Assembly (NCBI GenBank): GCA_002938045.1
Contig: PTLJ01000099.1
Location: 1-6,339, forward strand
DNA length: 6,339 nt
Direction: 5' to 3'
Source: Alphaproteobacteria bacterium MarineAlpha3_Bin4
Lineage (GTDB): Bacteria > Pseudomonadota > Alphaproteobacteria > Rhodospirillales > Casp-alpha2
The position numbers and the translations under genes are program-made. The notes under the pieces were generated by a model. That model was not told the origin of the DNA. It made no database searches and saw nothing but the letters and a program-made list of their open reading frames with translations. This document shows positions 1 through 5,897 of the stretch, in pieces (the stretch's first letter is position 1; every line of letters begins with the position of its first letter).

Positions 1-65
1 TGCAGGTTGGCGGCAACATCGGCAATCTGCATTATGCCCGCGAGAATTCCTGGTTACCGCTTTAG
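1..65 (+). CDS. C-terminal end of an unidentified protein (partial, 5' end outside window)
   Basis: Reading from base 3, an open frame runs into a TAG at 63-65 and encodes 20 residues ending ...NLHYARENSWLPL. The composition (Gly, Asn, aromatic and charged residues mixed) looks like a normal protein C-terminus. The other two frames also stay open over so short a stretch, but they give less protein-like peptides. The product is not recognisable from this tail. It lies on the same strand as the CoA-transferase-like pair, 199 bases before that pair's preferred start, so it may belong to the same catabolic cluster; this is inference. Confidence is limited by the short length. Confidence 0.45.
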   Translation, partial: QVGGNIGNLHYARENSWLPL

Positions 66-127
66 GCTCGCCTAGGGCGCCTATGCCGCCGCTACCTGAG
101 CGTGCGTTGGTCAGGCATCGAAGATCG

Positions 128-141
128 GCCCGCGCGCGGGC
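128..141. other. 14-bp perfect GC palindrome in leader
   Basis: GCCCGCGCGCGGGC is identical to its own reverse complement. As RNA it could form a 5-bp GCCCG/CGGGC stem closed by a CGCG loop. GATC tetramers lie on both sides (123-126 and 145-148). There is no following T-run, so it is not a canonical intrinsic terminator, although it lies 60 bases after the stop of the upstream gene. It may be part of a Rho-dependent end, an operator, or chance in GC-rich DNA. Confidence 0.4.
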
Positions 142-156
142 GTTGATCACCCGTTT

Positions 157-178
157 GCGCTTGCGGCCATTCAAGCGC
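157..178. other. 7-bp inverted repeat (hairpin) in leader
   Basis: GCGCTTG at 157-163 pairs perfectly with CAAGCGC at 172-178 across an 8-base loop. It follows the 128-141 palindrome by 15 bases, giving two tandem hairpins between the upstream gene and the CoA-transferase-like operon. No T-run follows, so a terminator call is not supported. It may be a leader structure or operator. Confidence 0.4.
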
Positions 179-264
179 CCACCGCGCACGTTCCTGCCTA
201 TTTGGCGACCTGTTCTGGTTGTGAGACCGTTTCATGCCACTCTGATCCGGCCTATGATATCAAC

Positions 265-1092
265 ATGACTGTTCTCGAACCGCTTAAAACTCTAACTCAG
301 CGGGTCGCCGACGGCGTGCTCTTAGCGGTGCCGCCGGAATACAGCTTCGTGCCGATGACCTTAATCCGGGCCCTGATCCAGCGGCCGGTCAAGGACCTGC
401 ATGTGCTGGCGGTGCCGATCGGCGGCATGGCCATCGACATGCTGGTCGGAGCGGGGTGTGTCAAGACACTCGAGGCCGCCGCTGTCAGCCTTGGAGAGGC
501 GGGGCCGGCGCCGCGCTTCACGGCTGCCTGCGAGGAAGGTACTATCGCCATGCGAGATTCCACCTGTCCGGCCGTCCACACGGCCCTACAGGCCGTAGAG
601 AAGGGCGTTCCTTTCATGCCCCTGGGCGGTATAATCGGCTCCGACGTGCTCGCTAATCGTGACGACTGGCGCGAGGTCGATGACCCACTCGAGGCCGGTA
701 ACGGTCCGATCGTCCTGATTCCTGCGATCCGTCCCGACGTGGCAGTGTTCCATTCCCCTGTGGCCGACCGTGAAGGCAATGTATGGATTGGCCGCCGGCG
801 CGAGCTAGCGTCCATGGCCCATGCGGCTAGCGAAACGGTGGTCACGGTCGAGCGCATCACCGACGACGACCTGATGGCCGATGAGGCGACTGCCGCAGGC
901 GTGCTGCCGGCGTTCTACATCAGCGCTATCGCCGAAGTGCCGGAAGGCTGCAAGCCTTTAGGGCTAATCGACCACTACAGGGCCGACCGCGACGCTATCC
1001 GCGCCTACGCTGAAGCGGCGGCGACGGAAGACGGCTTCCGCTCCTACATGCAACACGCACTCGGCGGCGGCGCAGGGCTAGCAGCAGAATGA
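265..1092 (+). CDS. CoA-transferase family I alpha subunit, IpdA/GctA-like
   Basis: This 275-residue protein looks like the alpha subunit of a heterodimeric family I CoA-transferase-like enzyme, probably cytosolic and acting on an acyl-CoA together with the product of the next gene. Family features seen: a DGV segment near residue 17, DMLVGAGCVKTLE at 58-70, the CEEGTI stretch at 89-94, GVPFMPLGGIIGSD at 114-127, and IPAIRPDVAVFHSPVADREGNV at 152-173, which is the typical PA-RPDVA-H-AD-GN signature of this fold. The usual Gly-rich stretch after DGV is replaced by AVPPEYSFVP. The frame stays open to a TTG at 202, but the ATG at 265 fits the family's usual N-terminus (MTVLEPLKTLTQRVADG) and is preferred, although neither start has a clear ribosome-binding site. 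Its TGA overlaps the ATG of the beta gene. IpdA (steroid ring opening) and GctA (glutaconate) are the closest named relatives I recognise; the true substrate is unknown. Confidence 0.85.
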   Translation: MTVLEPLKTLTQRVADGVLLAVPPEYSFVPMTLIRALIQRPVKDLHVLAVPIGGMAIDMLVGAGCVKTLEAAAVSLGEAGPAPRFTAACEEGTIAMRDSTCPAVHTALQAVEKGVPFMPLGGIIGSDVLANRDDWREVDDPLEAGNGPIVLIPAIRPDVAVFHSPVADREGNVWIGRRRELASMAHAASETVVTVERITDDDLMADEATAAGVLPAFYISAIAEVPEGCKPLGLIDHYRADRDAIRAYAEAAATEDGFRSYMQHALGGGAGLAAE

Positions 1093-1829
1093 CAGCGTCG
1101 CTGGACGAATTCCTCGTCTGCGTCATCGCCAGATTGCTAGACGACCCGGCGGTCCGGCACGTAGCGGTTGGGGCGGCGTCGCCGATCCCGGGATGCGCTG
1201 CGCTATTGGTGCGCGAGATCACCAGTAGCCGCGTGCGCGTCTCGATCATCCACGGCAACGCCAACAACCCGTTCACTGACGGTGGCTGCGAGTTGTTCGA
1301 CTGTGCCGGCCAAGGCCGCATCGACGCCTTCTTCCTCGGCGGCGCTCAGATCGACGGCGGGGCCAATCTCAACCTCGTTGGCACCGGCGCCTATCCCAAT
1401 ATCGACAAGCGTTTCCCGGGTTCGTTCGGCTCAACTTTCATGTACTTCATGGTGCCGAAAATGATCTTGTTCCGGCTCGAGCACACGCGTCGGGTGTTCG
1501 TGCCGCGGGTCGATTTTGTCAGTGCACCGGGCACCAGCGCGCCCGACGTCTACCGGCCCGGCGGTCCGAAGGTCTTGTTAACCGAGCTCTGCTTGATGTC
1601 GTTTGACGCGACGACGCGTCGCTTCCGTCTCGAAACAGTACATCCCGGGCACAGTCTGGAAGAGGTGCGTGACAATACTGGCTTCGACTTTGAAGTGCCG
1701 AAACGGGTGCCGGAAACGCCGGCCGCCGAACCTGACAGGCTCGACATCTTGCGGACCAAGATTGCCGGCGAGATTGCCAAGACCTACCCGGCCTTCGCGT
1801 CACGCGTATTTGATACCTCCGAGGCTTGA
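1089..1829 (+). CDS. CoA-transferase family I beta subunit, IpdB-like
   Basis: This 246-residue protein is the partner of the preceding alpha subunit. Its ATG lies inside the ATGA overlap with the alpha stop, so translation is probably coupled; a weak AGGG lies 11 bases upstream. Similarity to IpdB-type proteins is seen in IDAFFLGGAQIDGGANLNLVG (79-98), the FPGSFGS segment (109-115), RRVFVPRVDFVSAPG (134-148) and ETVHPGHSLEEVRDNTGFDF (182-201). True CoA transferases carry a catalytic Glu in a Y-E-S-G-like motif after the ASPIP...REI region. Here the corresponding stretch reads SIIHGNAN (52-59), with no Glu. IpdAB, a hydrolase-like ring-opening enzyme of steroid catabolism, also lacks it, so hydrolysis or C-C cleavage of a cyclic acyl-CoA is a better guess than CoA transfer. 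Substrate unknown. Family assignment is confident; the exact role is not. Confidence 0.83.
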   Translation: MTASLDEFLVCVIARLLDDPAVRHVAVGAASPIPGCAALLVREITSSRVRVSIIHGNANNPFTDGGCELFDCAGQGRIDAFFLGGAQIDGGANLNLVGTGAYPNIDKRFPGSFGSTFMYFMVPKMILFRLEHTRRVFVPRVDFVSAPGTSAPDVYRPGGPKVLLTELCLMSFDATTRRFRLETVHPGHSLEEVRDNTGFDFEVPKRVPETPAAEPDRLDILRTKIAGEIAKTYPAFASRVFDTSEA

Positions 1830-1845
1830 CCCGCAGAGCGCTCGG

Positions 1846-2685
1846 TTACGGCCTTCTGGCAACGAAGAAAGTGCACTGACCCACGCGCGGTCGCCGGTCG
1901 TCCAATTTGGCGAGGTAGTGGTCGAGTTCCTCCTCGCGTTGCATCGCACGGAGCCGTTCCTCGGCGTTGCCAATCTGATGCATTGTTGCCGTTGTCCACA
2001 CCGGGTCGACGCGCCGCCAACTCGGATCCAGCGGCCCGGTCGGCTCAAAATGGCGGTTTCCAATTAGCAGAGCGTCGAGCGGCACGGTTCGGCCCTCGAA
2101 CACGAACCCAGCCGCGTGTAACAGTTCGACCAGCCGCGCCGAAGGCACTGTCCGCGGCAAATAGGCTTCGAGCGCGTCCGGGATCAGGTTGTAATGCCAG
2201 AAACCCTCGCGCAATTGCGTCTGCGTAGTGCAGTTGAGGACGCACGCACCGCCCCGCCGCAGCACTCGGAAGAACTCACCCAGCACCCGGCTGTGCAGAG
2301 CGTATTTCTCGTTGTCATCTGTTTCCAAGTGGCTCAGCACCTGGTTGGCCATGACGCCATCGAAATGGTTGTCGGGGAACGGTAGCGCCTGTATGTCGCA
2401 GTGATGGAACCGGATCCGCCCGTCGAGCGCCTCATCAGCGAGCCGGCGATGTGCAATGGCAAGCTGCGCGTTGGAGATATCGACGGCGTCGATCTGGCCG
2501 ACCCGACCAATCAGCGCCTTTGAGTAATGGCCGCCGCCGCAACCGGCGTCGAGGACTACCGCTTGGCCTAGTGTTTTGCCGGAGTCGGCGATGGCGCCGG
2601 AGATGATGTTGACACCGATTGACTGGGTCGCCGCGTTGAAACCCGTGGCCGCAAGGTTGTTCTGGAGGGAGCCAGTCATTGCCAT
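1846..2685 (-). CDS. Class I SAM-dependent methyltransferase, substrate unknown
   Basis: This 279-residue protein has a Rossmann-type methyltransferase core of the Methyltransf_11 type. Motif I is VVLDAGCGGGHYS (43-55), which binds S-adenosylmethionine. The acidic residue after strand 2 is in DAVDIS (66-71). HHCDIQALPFPDNHFDGVMANQVLSHL (94-120) holds the adenine-contacting Asp and the motif IV region. FRVLRRGGACVLNCTT (139-154) matches the usual strand 5 entry. Residues after about 155 are family-variable and would define the substrate; they contain HYNLIPDALEAYLPR and a charged segment near 243-265. No signal peptide or membrane segment is visible, so it is probably cytosolic. The ATG at 2685 is preferred because AAGGA lies 11 bases upstream. 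The frame continues upstream to 2835, but that part overlaps the uvrA end and is Arg/Ser-rich. It starts 25 bases after the uvrA stop on the same strand, so cotranscription is likely. The target could be a small molecule or a macromolecule. Confidence 0.85.
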   Translation of the reverse strand: MAMTGSLQNNLAATGFNAATQSIGVNIISGAIADSGKTLGQAVVLDAGCGGGHYSKALIGRVGQIDAVDISNAQLAIAHRRLADEALDGRIRFHHCDIQALPFPDNHFDGVMANQVLSHLETDDNEKYALHSRVLGEFFRVLRRGGACVLNCTTQTQLREGFWHYNLIPDALEAYLPRTVPSARLVELLHAAGFVFEGRTVPLDALLIGNRHFEPTGPLDPSWRRVDPVWTTATMHQIGNAEERLRAMQREEELDHYLAKLDDRRPRVGQCTFFVARRP

Positions 2686-2696
2686 CGGATACGCTT

Positions 2697-2701
2697 TCCT
2701 T
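2697..2701 (-). promoter_or_regulatory. Ribosome-binding site deciding the methyltransferase start
   Basis: On the minus strand, AAGGA lies in the 25-base gap after the uvrA stop, 11 bases before the ATG at 2685 and 17 before a second in-frame ATG at 2679. It supports the 2685 start over 2679 and over the long upstream extension to 2835. Confidence 0.5.
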
Positions 2702-2710
2702 CGTTTCCGC

Positions 2711-5623
2711 TCACGCGCTCTTTTTGCGCTTCGCCTTCTTGAGCCCCAGGTGCTCAGCGAGGTATTGACCGGTGAAGCTATCGGCGACATCGGCGACGTC
2801 CTCCGGTGTGCCTTTGGCGACAACGCGGCCGCCATTAACGCCGCCCTCGGGGCCTAGGTCGATGATCCAATCCGCAGTCTTGATGACTTCTAAGTTATGC
2901 TCGATGACAACCACCGTGTTACCGCTCTCGACAAGGGCATGAAGTACTTCGAGCAGTTTTTCAACGTCGTTGAAATGCAGCCCTGTGGTCGGCTCGTCTA
3001 GGATGTACATAGTCTTTCCCGTAGCCCGGCGGCTAAGCTCCTTGGCCAGTTTGACACGCTGCGCCTCACCGCCGCTGAGCGTCGTCGCCTGCTGGCCGAG
3101 GTGGATGTAGCCGAGGCCGACGCGCTCCAGCGTCTTCATCTTGTCTCGGATCGACGGTACCGCCTTGAAAAACCCGGTCGCCTCCTCGACTGTCATGTCG
3201 AGAACGTCGGCGATGGACTTGTCGCGGAAGCGAATCTCCAGCGTTTCGCGGTTGTAGCGCGAGCCCTTACAGACGTCGCATTGGACATAGACGTCGGGTA
3301 GAAAGTGCATCTCAATCTTAATAACACCGTCGCCGTGGCAGGCTTCGCAGCGGCCACCCTTGACATTGAACGAGAATCGGCCCGGTTTGTATCCACGCAC
3401 CTTAGCTTCCGGTAGACCTGCGAACCAGTCGCGGATAGGCGTGAAGGCGCCGGTATAGGTGGCTGGGTTGGAGCGTGGCGTTCGACCGATCGGCGATTGG
3501 TTGATATCGACCACCTTATCGACGCGTTCGATACCCTCCAGACCGTCGTGGTCGCCCGGGTGCAGGCGGGCGCCGTGCAGCCGACGCGCCAGCGTCTTGT
3601 AAAGGGTCTCGACCACGAGACTCGACTTACCGCCGCCCGAGATGCCCGTGATGCAGGTGAAAGTGCTTAAGGGGAACGTGACATCGATGCTGGCTAGGTT
3701 GTTGGTGCGAGCACCCAGCACCTTCAGCGCGTGGTCACGCTTAGGTTGCCGGCGCTCCGCAGGAATCGGGATCTGGCGTGTGCCAGTCAGGTACTGTCCG
3801 GTCAGGCTGTCGGCAGTCGCCATCACCTGTTCCAGCGTGCCGCCAGCGACCACGTCTCCGCCATGGATGCCGGCCCCGGGACCGATGTCGATAATGTAAT
3901 CGGCACTGCGGATGGCCTCCTCGTCGTGTTCGACGACGATGACCGTGTTGCCGATATCGCGCAGATGCTCGAGAGTTGTCAGCAGACGTGCGTTGTCACG
4001 CTGATGTAGGCCGATGGAAGGTTCGTCGAGGACGTAGAGGACGCCAGTCAGGCCTGAGCCAATCTGGGAGGCGAGGCGGATGCGTTGACTCTCGCCGCCG
4101 GAAAGCGTTCCTGACGAGCGACTGAGCGTCAGGTACTTCAGCCCGACGTTGGTCAGAAAGCCCAGGCGCTCGTTGATCTCACGCAGGATGCGCCGTGCGA
4201 TCTCCCGTTGCTGGTCGGTCAGGTGCTGATCTAGCCCGGCGAACCAACGGTGTGCCTCTTCAATTGGCATCTCTGTTACTTCCGAGATGTGCCGCCCAGC
4301 GATCTTGACCGCCAACGCTTCTGGTTTGAGGCGATGACCGTTACAGGTCGAGCAACCAGTTACTGTCTGGTAGCGACTAAGCTCATCGCGCACCCAACTA
4401 GAATCGGTCTCGCGCCAGCGTCGCTCCATGTTGGGGATCACGCCCTCGAAAGGCTTACTGATGTCGTAAGCTTTGTTGCCGTCATGGTAGCGCATGGTCA
4501 CGGCTTCTTTGCCGGAGCCAAACAGGGTCATCTGGCGCGTCTGCTTTGGTAGCTTGGCGAACGGATGAGTTAGATTGAAGCCGAAATGCTGGGCCAGGCT
4601 CTCCAGCGTTTGCCCGTAGTATTTGGACGACGAATTGGCCCACGGAGAAATGGCGCCTTGGGCCAAGGACAGGCGGTCGTCGGGAACTACCAAGTCAGGA
4701 TCGAAGTACATTTCGGTCCCCAAGCCGTCGCACGCCGGGCATGCCCCGAACGGATTGTTAAACGAAAACAGCCTGGGCTCGATCTCGTCGATGGCGAAGC
4801 CGGATACGGGGCAAGCGAACTTGGCTGAAAACACGGTTCGGCCTTTGGGCACGTTGTCCTTGATGCCGCCTGCTTTCTTGCGATTCTTTAGCGCCACTTG
4901 CGCCGTTGCGTCGGCGTCGTCCACGTAGACTAGGCCGTCGGCTAGATCGAGCGCCGTTTCAATCGAATCAGCGAGGCGCGTTTCAATGCCGTTGCGTACC
5001 ACCAGGCGGTCAACGACGACCTCGATGTCGTGCTTGTACTTCTTGTCGAGCGCCGGCGTGTTCTCGATCTCGTAGAGCTCGCCGTCGATGCGCACGCGCT
5101 GGAAACCGCGTTTGGCGATCGCAGCCAATTCTTTTCGGTATTCGCCCTTTCGGCCTCGTGCGGTGGGCGCCAACAGGTAGAGGCGCGTGCCATCCAACAT
5201 CTCCATCACTCGGTCAACCATTTGACTGACTGTCTGGGCCTCTATCGGTAGTCCGGTGGTAGGTGAGTAAGGGACCCCGACGCGTGCGAACAAGAGCCGC
5301 ATGTAATCGTAGATTTCGGTGACCGTGCCGACCGTTGAGCGCGGGTTGCGAGACGTTGTCTTCTGCTCGATGGCAATTGCCGGGCTCAATCCCTCGATGG
5401 CATCAACGTCCGGCTTCTGCATCAACTCCAGGAATTGTCGAGCGTAAGCCGACAGGCTCTCGACGTAACGGCGTTGGCCCTCGGCGTAAATGGTATCGAA
5501 GGCGAGTGACGACTTTCCCGAACCGGACAAGCCGGTGATTACACATAGCGAATCGCGTGGAATTTCCACGTCGATATTACGAAGGTTGTGTTCGCGTGCG
5601 CCGCGCACCTTGATTTTTTGCAT
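2711..5623 (-). CDS. uvrA: Excinuclease ABC subunit UvrA
   Basis: UvrA is the damage-sensing ABC ATPase of nucleotide excision repair. It dimerises, loads UvrB on lesions and acts in the cytoplasm on DNA. All parts are present in 970 residues (E. coli has 940). Walker A1 is GLSGSGKSS (31-39), and the UvrB-binding and insertion region follows. The first zinc motif is CPVS...CPAC (C271, S274, C295, C298), with Ser in place of the second Cys. CSTC lies at 424-427, signature 1 LSGGESQ at 507-513, Walker B1 LYVLDEPSIGLH at 529-540 and the H-loop EHD at 565-567. Walker A2 is GISGGGKSS (660-668). The second zinc motif is complete (C759, C762, C782, C785). Signature 2 LSGGEAQ is at 849-855, Walker B2 MYILDEPTTGLHF at 872-884 and the second H-loop EHN at 908-910. 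The tail KKAKRKKSA is basic. The ATG at 5623 gives the standard N-terminus (MQKIKVRGAREHNLRNID), with a weak AAGAG five bases upstream. It heads a probable operon with the methyltransferase gene and diverges from ssb. Confidence 0.98.
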   Translation of the reverse strand: MQKIKVRGAREHNLRNIDVEIPRDSLCVITGLSGSGKSSLAFDTIYAEGQRRYVESLSAYARQFLELMQKPDVDAIEGLSPAIAIEQKTTSRNPRSTVGTVTEIYDYMRLLFARVGVPYSPTTGLPIEAQTVSQMVDRVMEMLDGTRLYLLAPTARGRKGEYRKELAAIAKRGFQRVRIDGELYEIENTPALDKKYKHDIEVVVDRLVVRNGIETRLADSIETALDLADGLVYVDDADATAQVALKNRKKAGGIKDNVPKGRTVFSAKFACPVSGFAIDEIEPRLFSFNNPFGACPACDGLGTEMYFDPDLVVPDDRLSLAQGAISPWANSSSKYYGQTLESLAQHFGFNLTHPFAKLPKQTRQMTLFGSGKEAVTMRYHDGNKAYDISKPFEGVIPNMERRWRETDSSWVRDELSRYQTVTGCSTCNGHRLKPEALAVKIAGRHISEVTEMPIEEAHRWFAGLDQHLTDQQREIARRILREINERLGFLTNVGLKYLTLSRSSGTLSGGESQRIRLASQIGSGLTGVLYVLDEPSIGLHQRDNARLLTTLEHLRDIGNTVIVVEHDEEAIRSADYIIDIGPGAGIHGGDVVAGGTLEQVMATADSLTGQYLTGTRQIPIPAERRQPKRDHALKVLGARTNNLASIDVTFPLSTFTCITGISGGGKSSLVVETLYKTLARRLHGARLHPGDHDGLEGIERVDKVVDINQSPIGRTPRSNPATYTGAFTPIRDWFAGLPEAKVRGYKPGRFSFNVKGGRCEACHGDGVIKIEMHFLPDVYVQCDVCKGSRYNRETLEIRFRDKSIADVLDMTVEEATGFFKAVPSIRDKMKTLERVGLGYIHLGQQATTLSGGEAQRVKLAKELSRRATGKTMYILDEPTTGLHFNDVEKLLEVLHALVESGNTVVVIEHNLEVIKTADWIIDLGPEGGVNGGRVVAKGTPEDVADVADSFTGQYLAEHLGLKKAKRKKSA

Positions 5624-5664
5624 TGGAGCTCTTGGTTGGATTTGGGCAGTACGAAAGAACTAGG

Positions 5665-5691
5665 ATTATATGGGATTTGGTGTTCGGTAAA
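5665..5691 (-). promoter_or_regulatory. Putative uvrA promoter
   Basis: On the minus strand, a perfect TATAAT -10 hexamer occupies 5670-5665, 41 bases before the uvrA ATG. The best -35-like hexamer is TTTACC at 5691-5686 (four of six to TTGACA), with a short 15-base spacer; at 17 bases the hexamer is GCTTTA, a poor match. Transcription would start near 5658 and leave a leader of about 35 bases. A GTTC/GAAC inverted pair (5682-5685, 5657-5660) brackets the -10, a possible but unproven operator. Confidence 0.5.
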
Positions 5692-5721
5692 GCGAATCCA
5701 CAGCTACAAATACGCCGCTAG

Positions 5722-5731
5722 ACAGGCCTGT
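5722..5731. repeat. 10-bp perfect palindrome ACAGGCCTGT
   Basis: ACAGGCCTGT equals its own reverse complement and lies about 50 bases upstream of the uvrA -10 element. It could be a dimeric-repressor half-site pair. It is not the LexA CTGT-N8-ACAG motif: the ACAG and CTGT halves are reversed in order and spaced by two bases. Length alone makes chance possible. Confidence 0.4.
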
Positions 5732-5739
5732 TTTACATA

Positions 5740-5750
5740 AACGGGCCGTT
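5740..5750. repeat. 11-bp inverted repeat AACGGGCCGTT
   Basis: AACGG and CCGTT flank a single central G, forming a near-palindrome centred 18-19 bases from the centre of the ACAGGCCTGT palindrome. Two dyads this close in a divergent repair promoter suggest a possible operator pair. The stem is too short for a terminator. Confidence 0.35.
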
Positions 5751-5888
5751 AAATCCGCAAAAAAGCCAACAAACCATTGACCGACTCGACTCCGCTGTTG
5801 AGATGATGATCAGATCGGCGGTGGTGCCCTTTGGGCTGGCCCCACTAGCGCGAAGGATGTAGAGTCCGGACCCGATTTTCCTGGTGGT

Positions 5889-5894
5889 GGGGGG
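5889..5894 (+). promoter_or_regulatory. G-run acting as ssb ribosome-binding site
   Basis: Six consecutive G (5889-5894) end three bases before the ssb ATG, preceded by CTGGTGGT. This is a non-consensus site that is closer to the start than usual; it can pair with the CCUCC of 16S rRNA only in part. It is the only candidate for this start, which is otherwise fixed by protein similarity. Confidence 0.4.
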
Positions 5895-5897
5895 CCT

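Larger units (their letters stand above)
5624..5897. promoter_or_regulatory. uvrA/ssb divergent intergenic region
   Basis: These 274 bases separate two DNA-repair genes read away from each other, and no gene is seen in them. They hold a TATAAT element for uvrA (5665-5670), two short palindromes (5722-5731, 5740-5750), an A-rich stretch near 5751-5775 and, closer to ssb, a small GCCC-TTT-GGGC hairpin (5826-5836). In E. coli this pair shares a LexA-controlled region. Scanning for the alphaproteobacterial box GTTC-N7-GTTC found only one GTTC (5682-5685) and one GAAC (5657-5660), in inverted orientation 21 bases apart, and no CTGT-N8-ACAG box. SOS control therefore cannot be supported by a canonical site. 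No convincing -35/-10 pair was found for ssb; TTGACC at 5777-5782 has only a weak partner. Confidence 0.7.

Noticed and set aside
83..268. 61-codon open frame in the leader before the CoA-transferase-like operon
   Set aside because: Very Arg-rich, no ribosome-binding site, and it overlaps the hairpins and the start of the alpha gene; possible leader peptide but unsupported.
297..860. 187-codon open frame on the minus strand opposite the alpha subunit
   Set aside because: Shadow of the GC-rich coding strand; low-complexity Ser/Arg/Thr composition, no recognisable motif.
1603..2067. 154-codon plus-strand open frame spanning the convergent gene ends
   Set aside because: It overlaps two well-supported genes in wrong frames and has the Arg/Pro-rich composition of a shadow frame.
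2686..2835. 50-residue N-terminal extension of the methyltransferase frame
   Set aside because: It overlaps the uvrA 3' end in another frame, is Arg/Ser/Pro-rich without family resemblance, and a good ribosome-binding site precedes the 2685 start.
660..5623. Second Walker A of UvrA with GGGK in place of GSGK as a defect
   Set aside because: GISGGGKSS still satisfies G-x4-GK-S/T, and I recall the same form in other alphaproteobacterial UvrA proteins.
5777..5807. Possible ssb promoter TTGACC / GATGAT
   Set aside because: The spacer is 19 bases and the -10 matches only four of six positions; not strong enough to list as a promoter.
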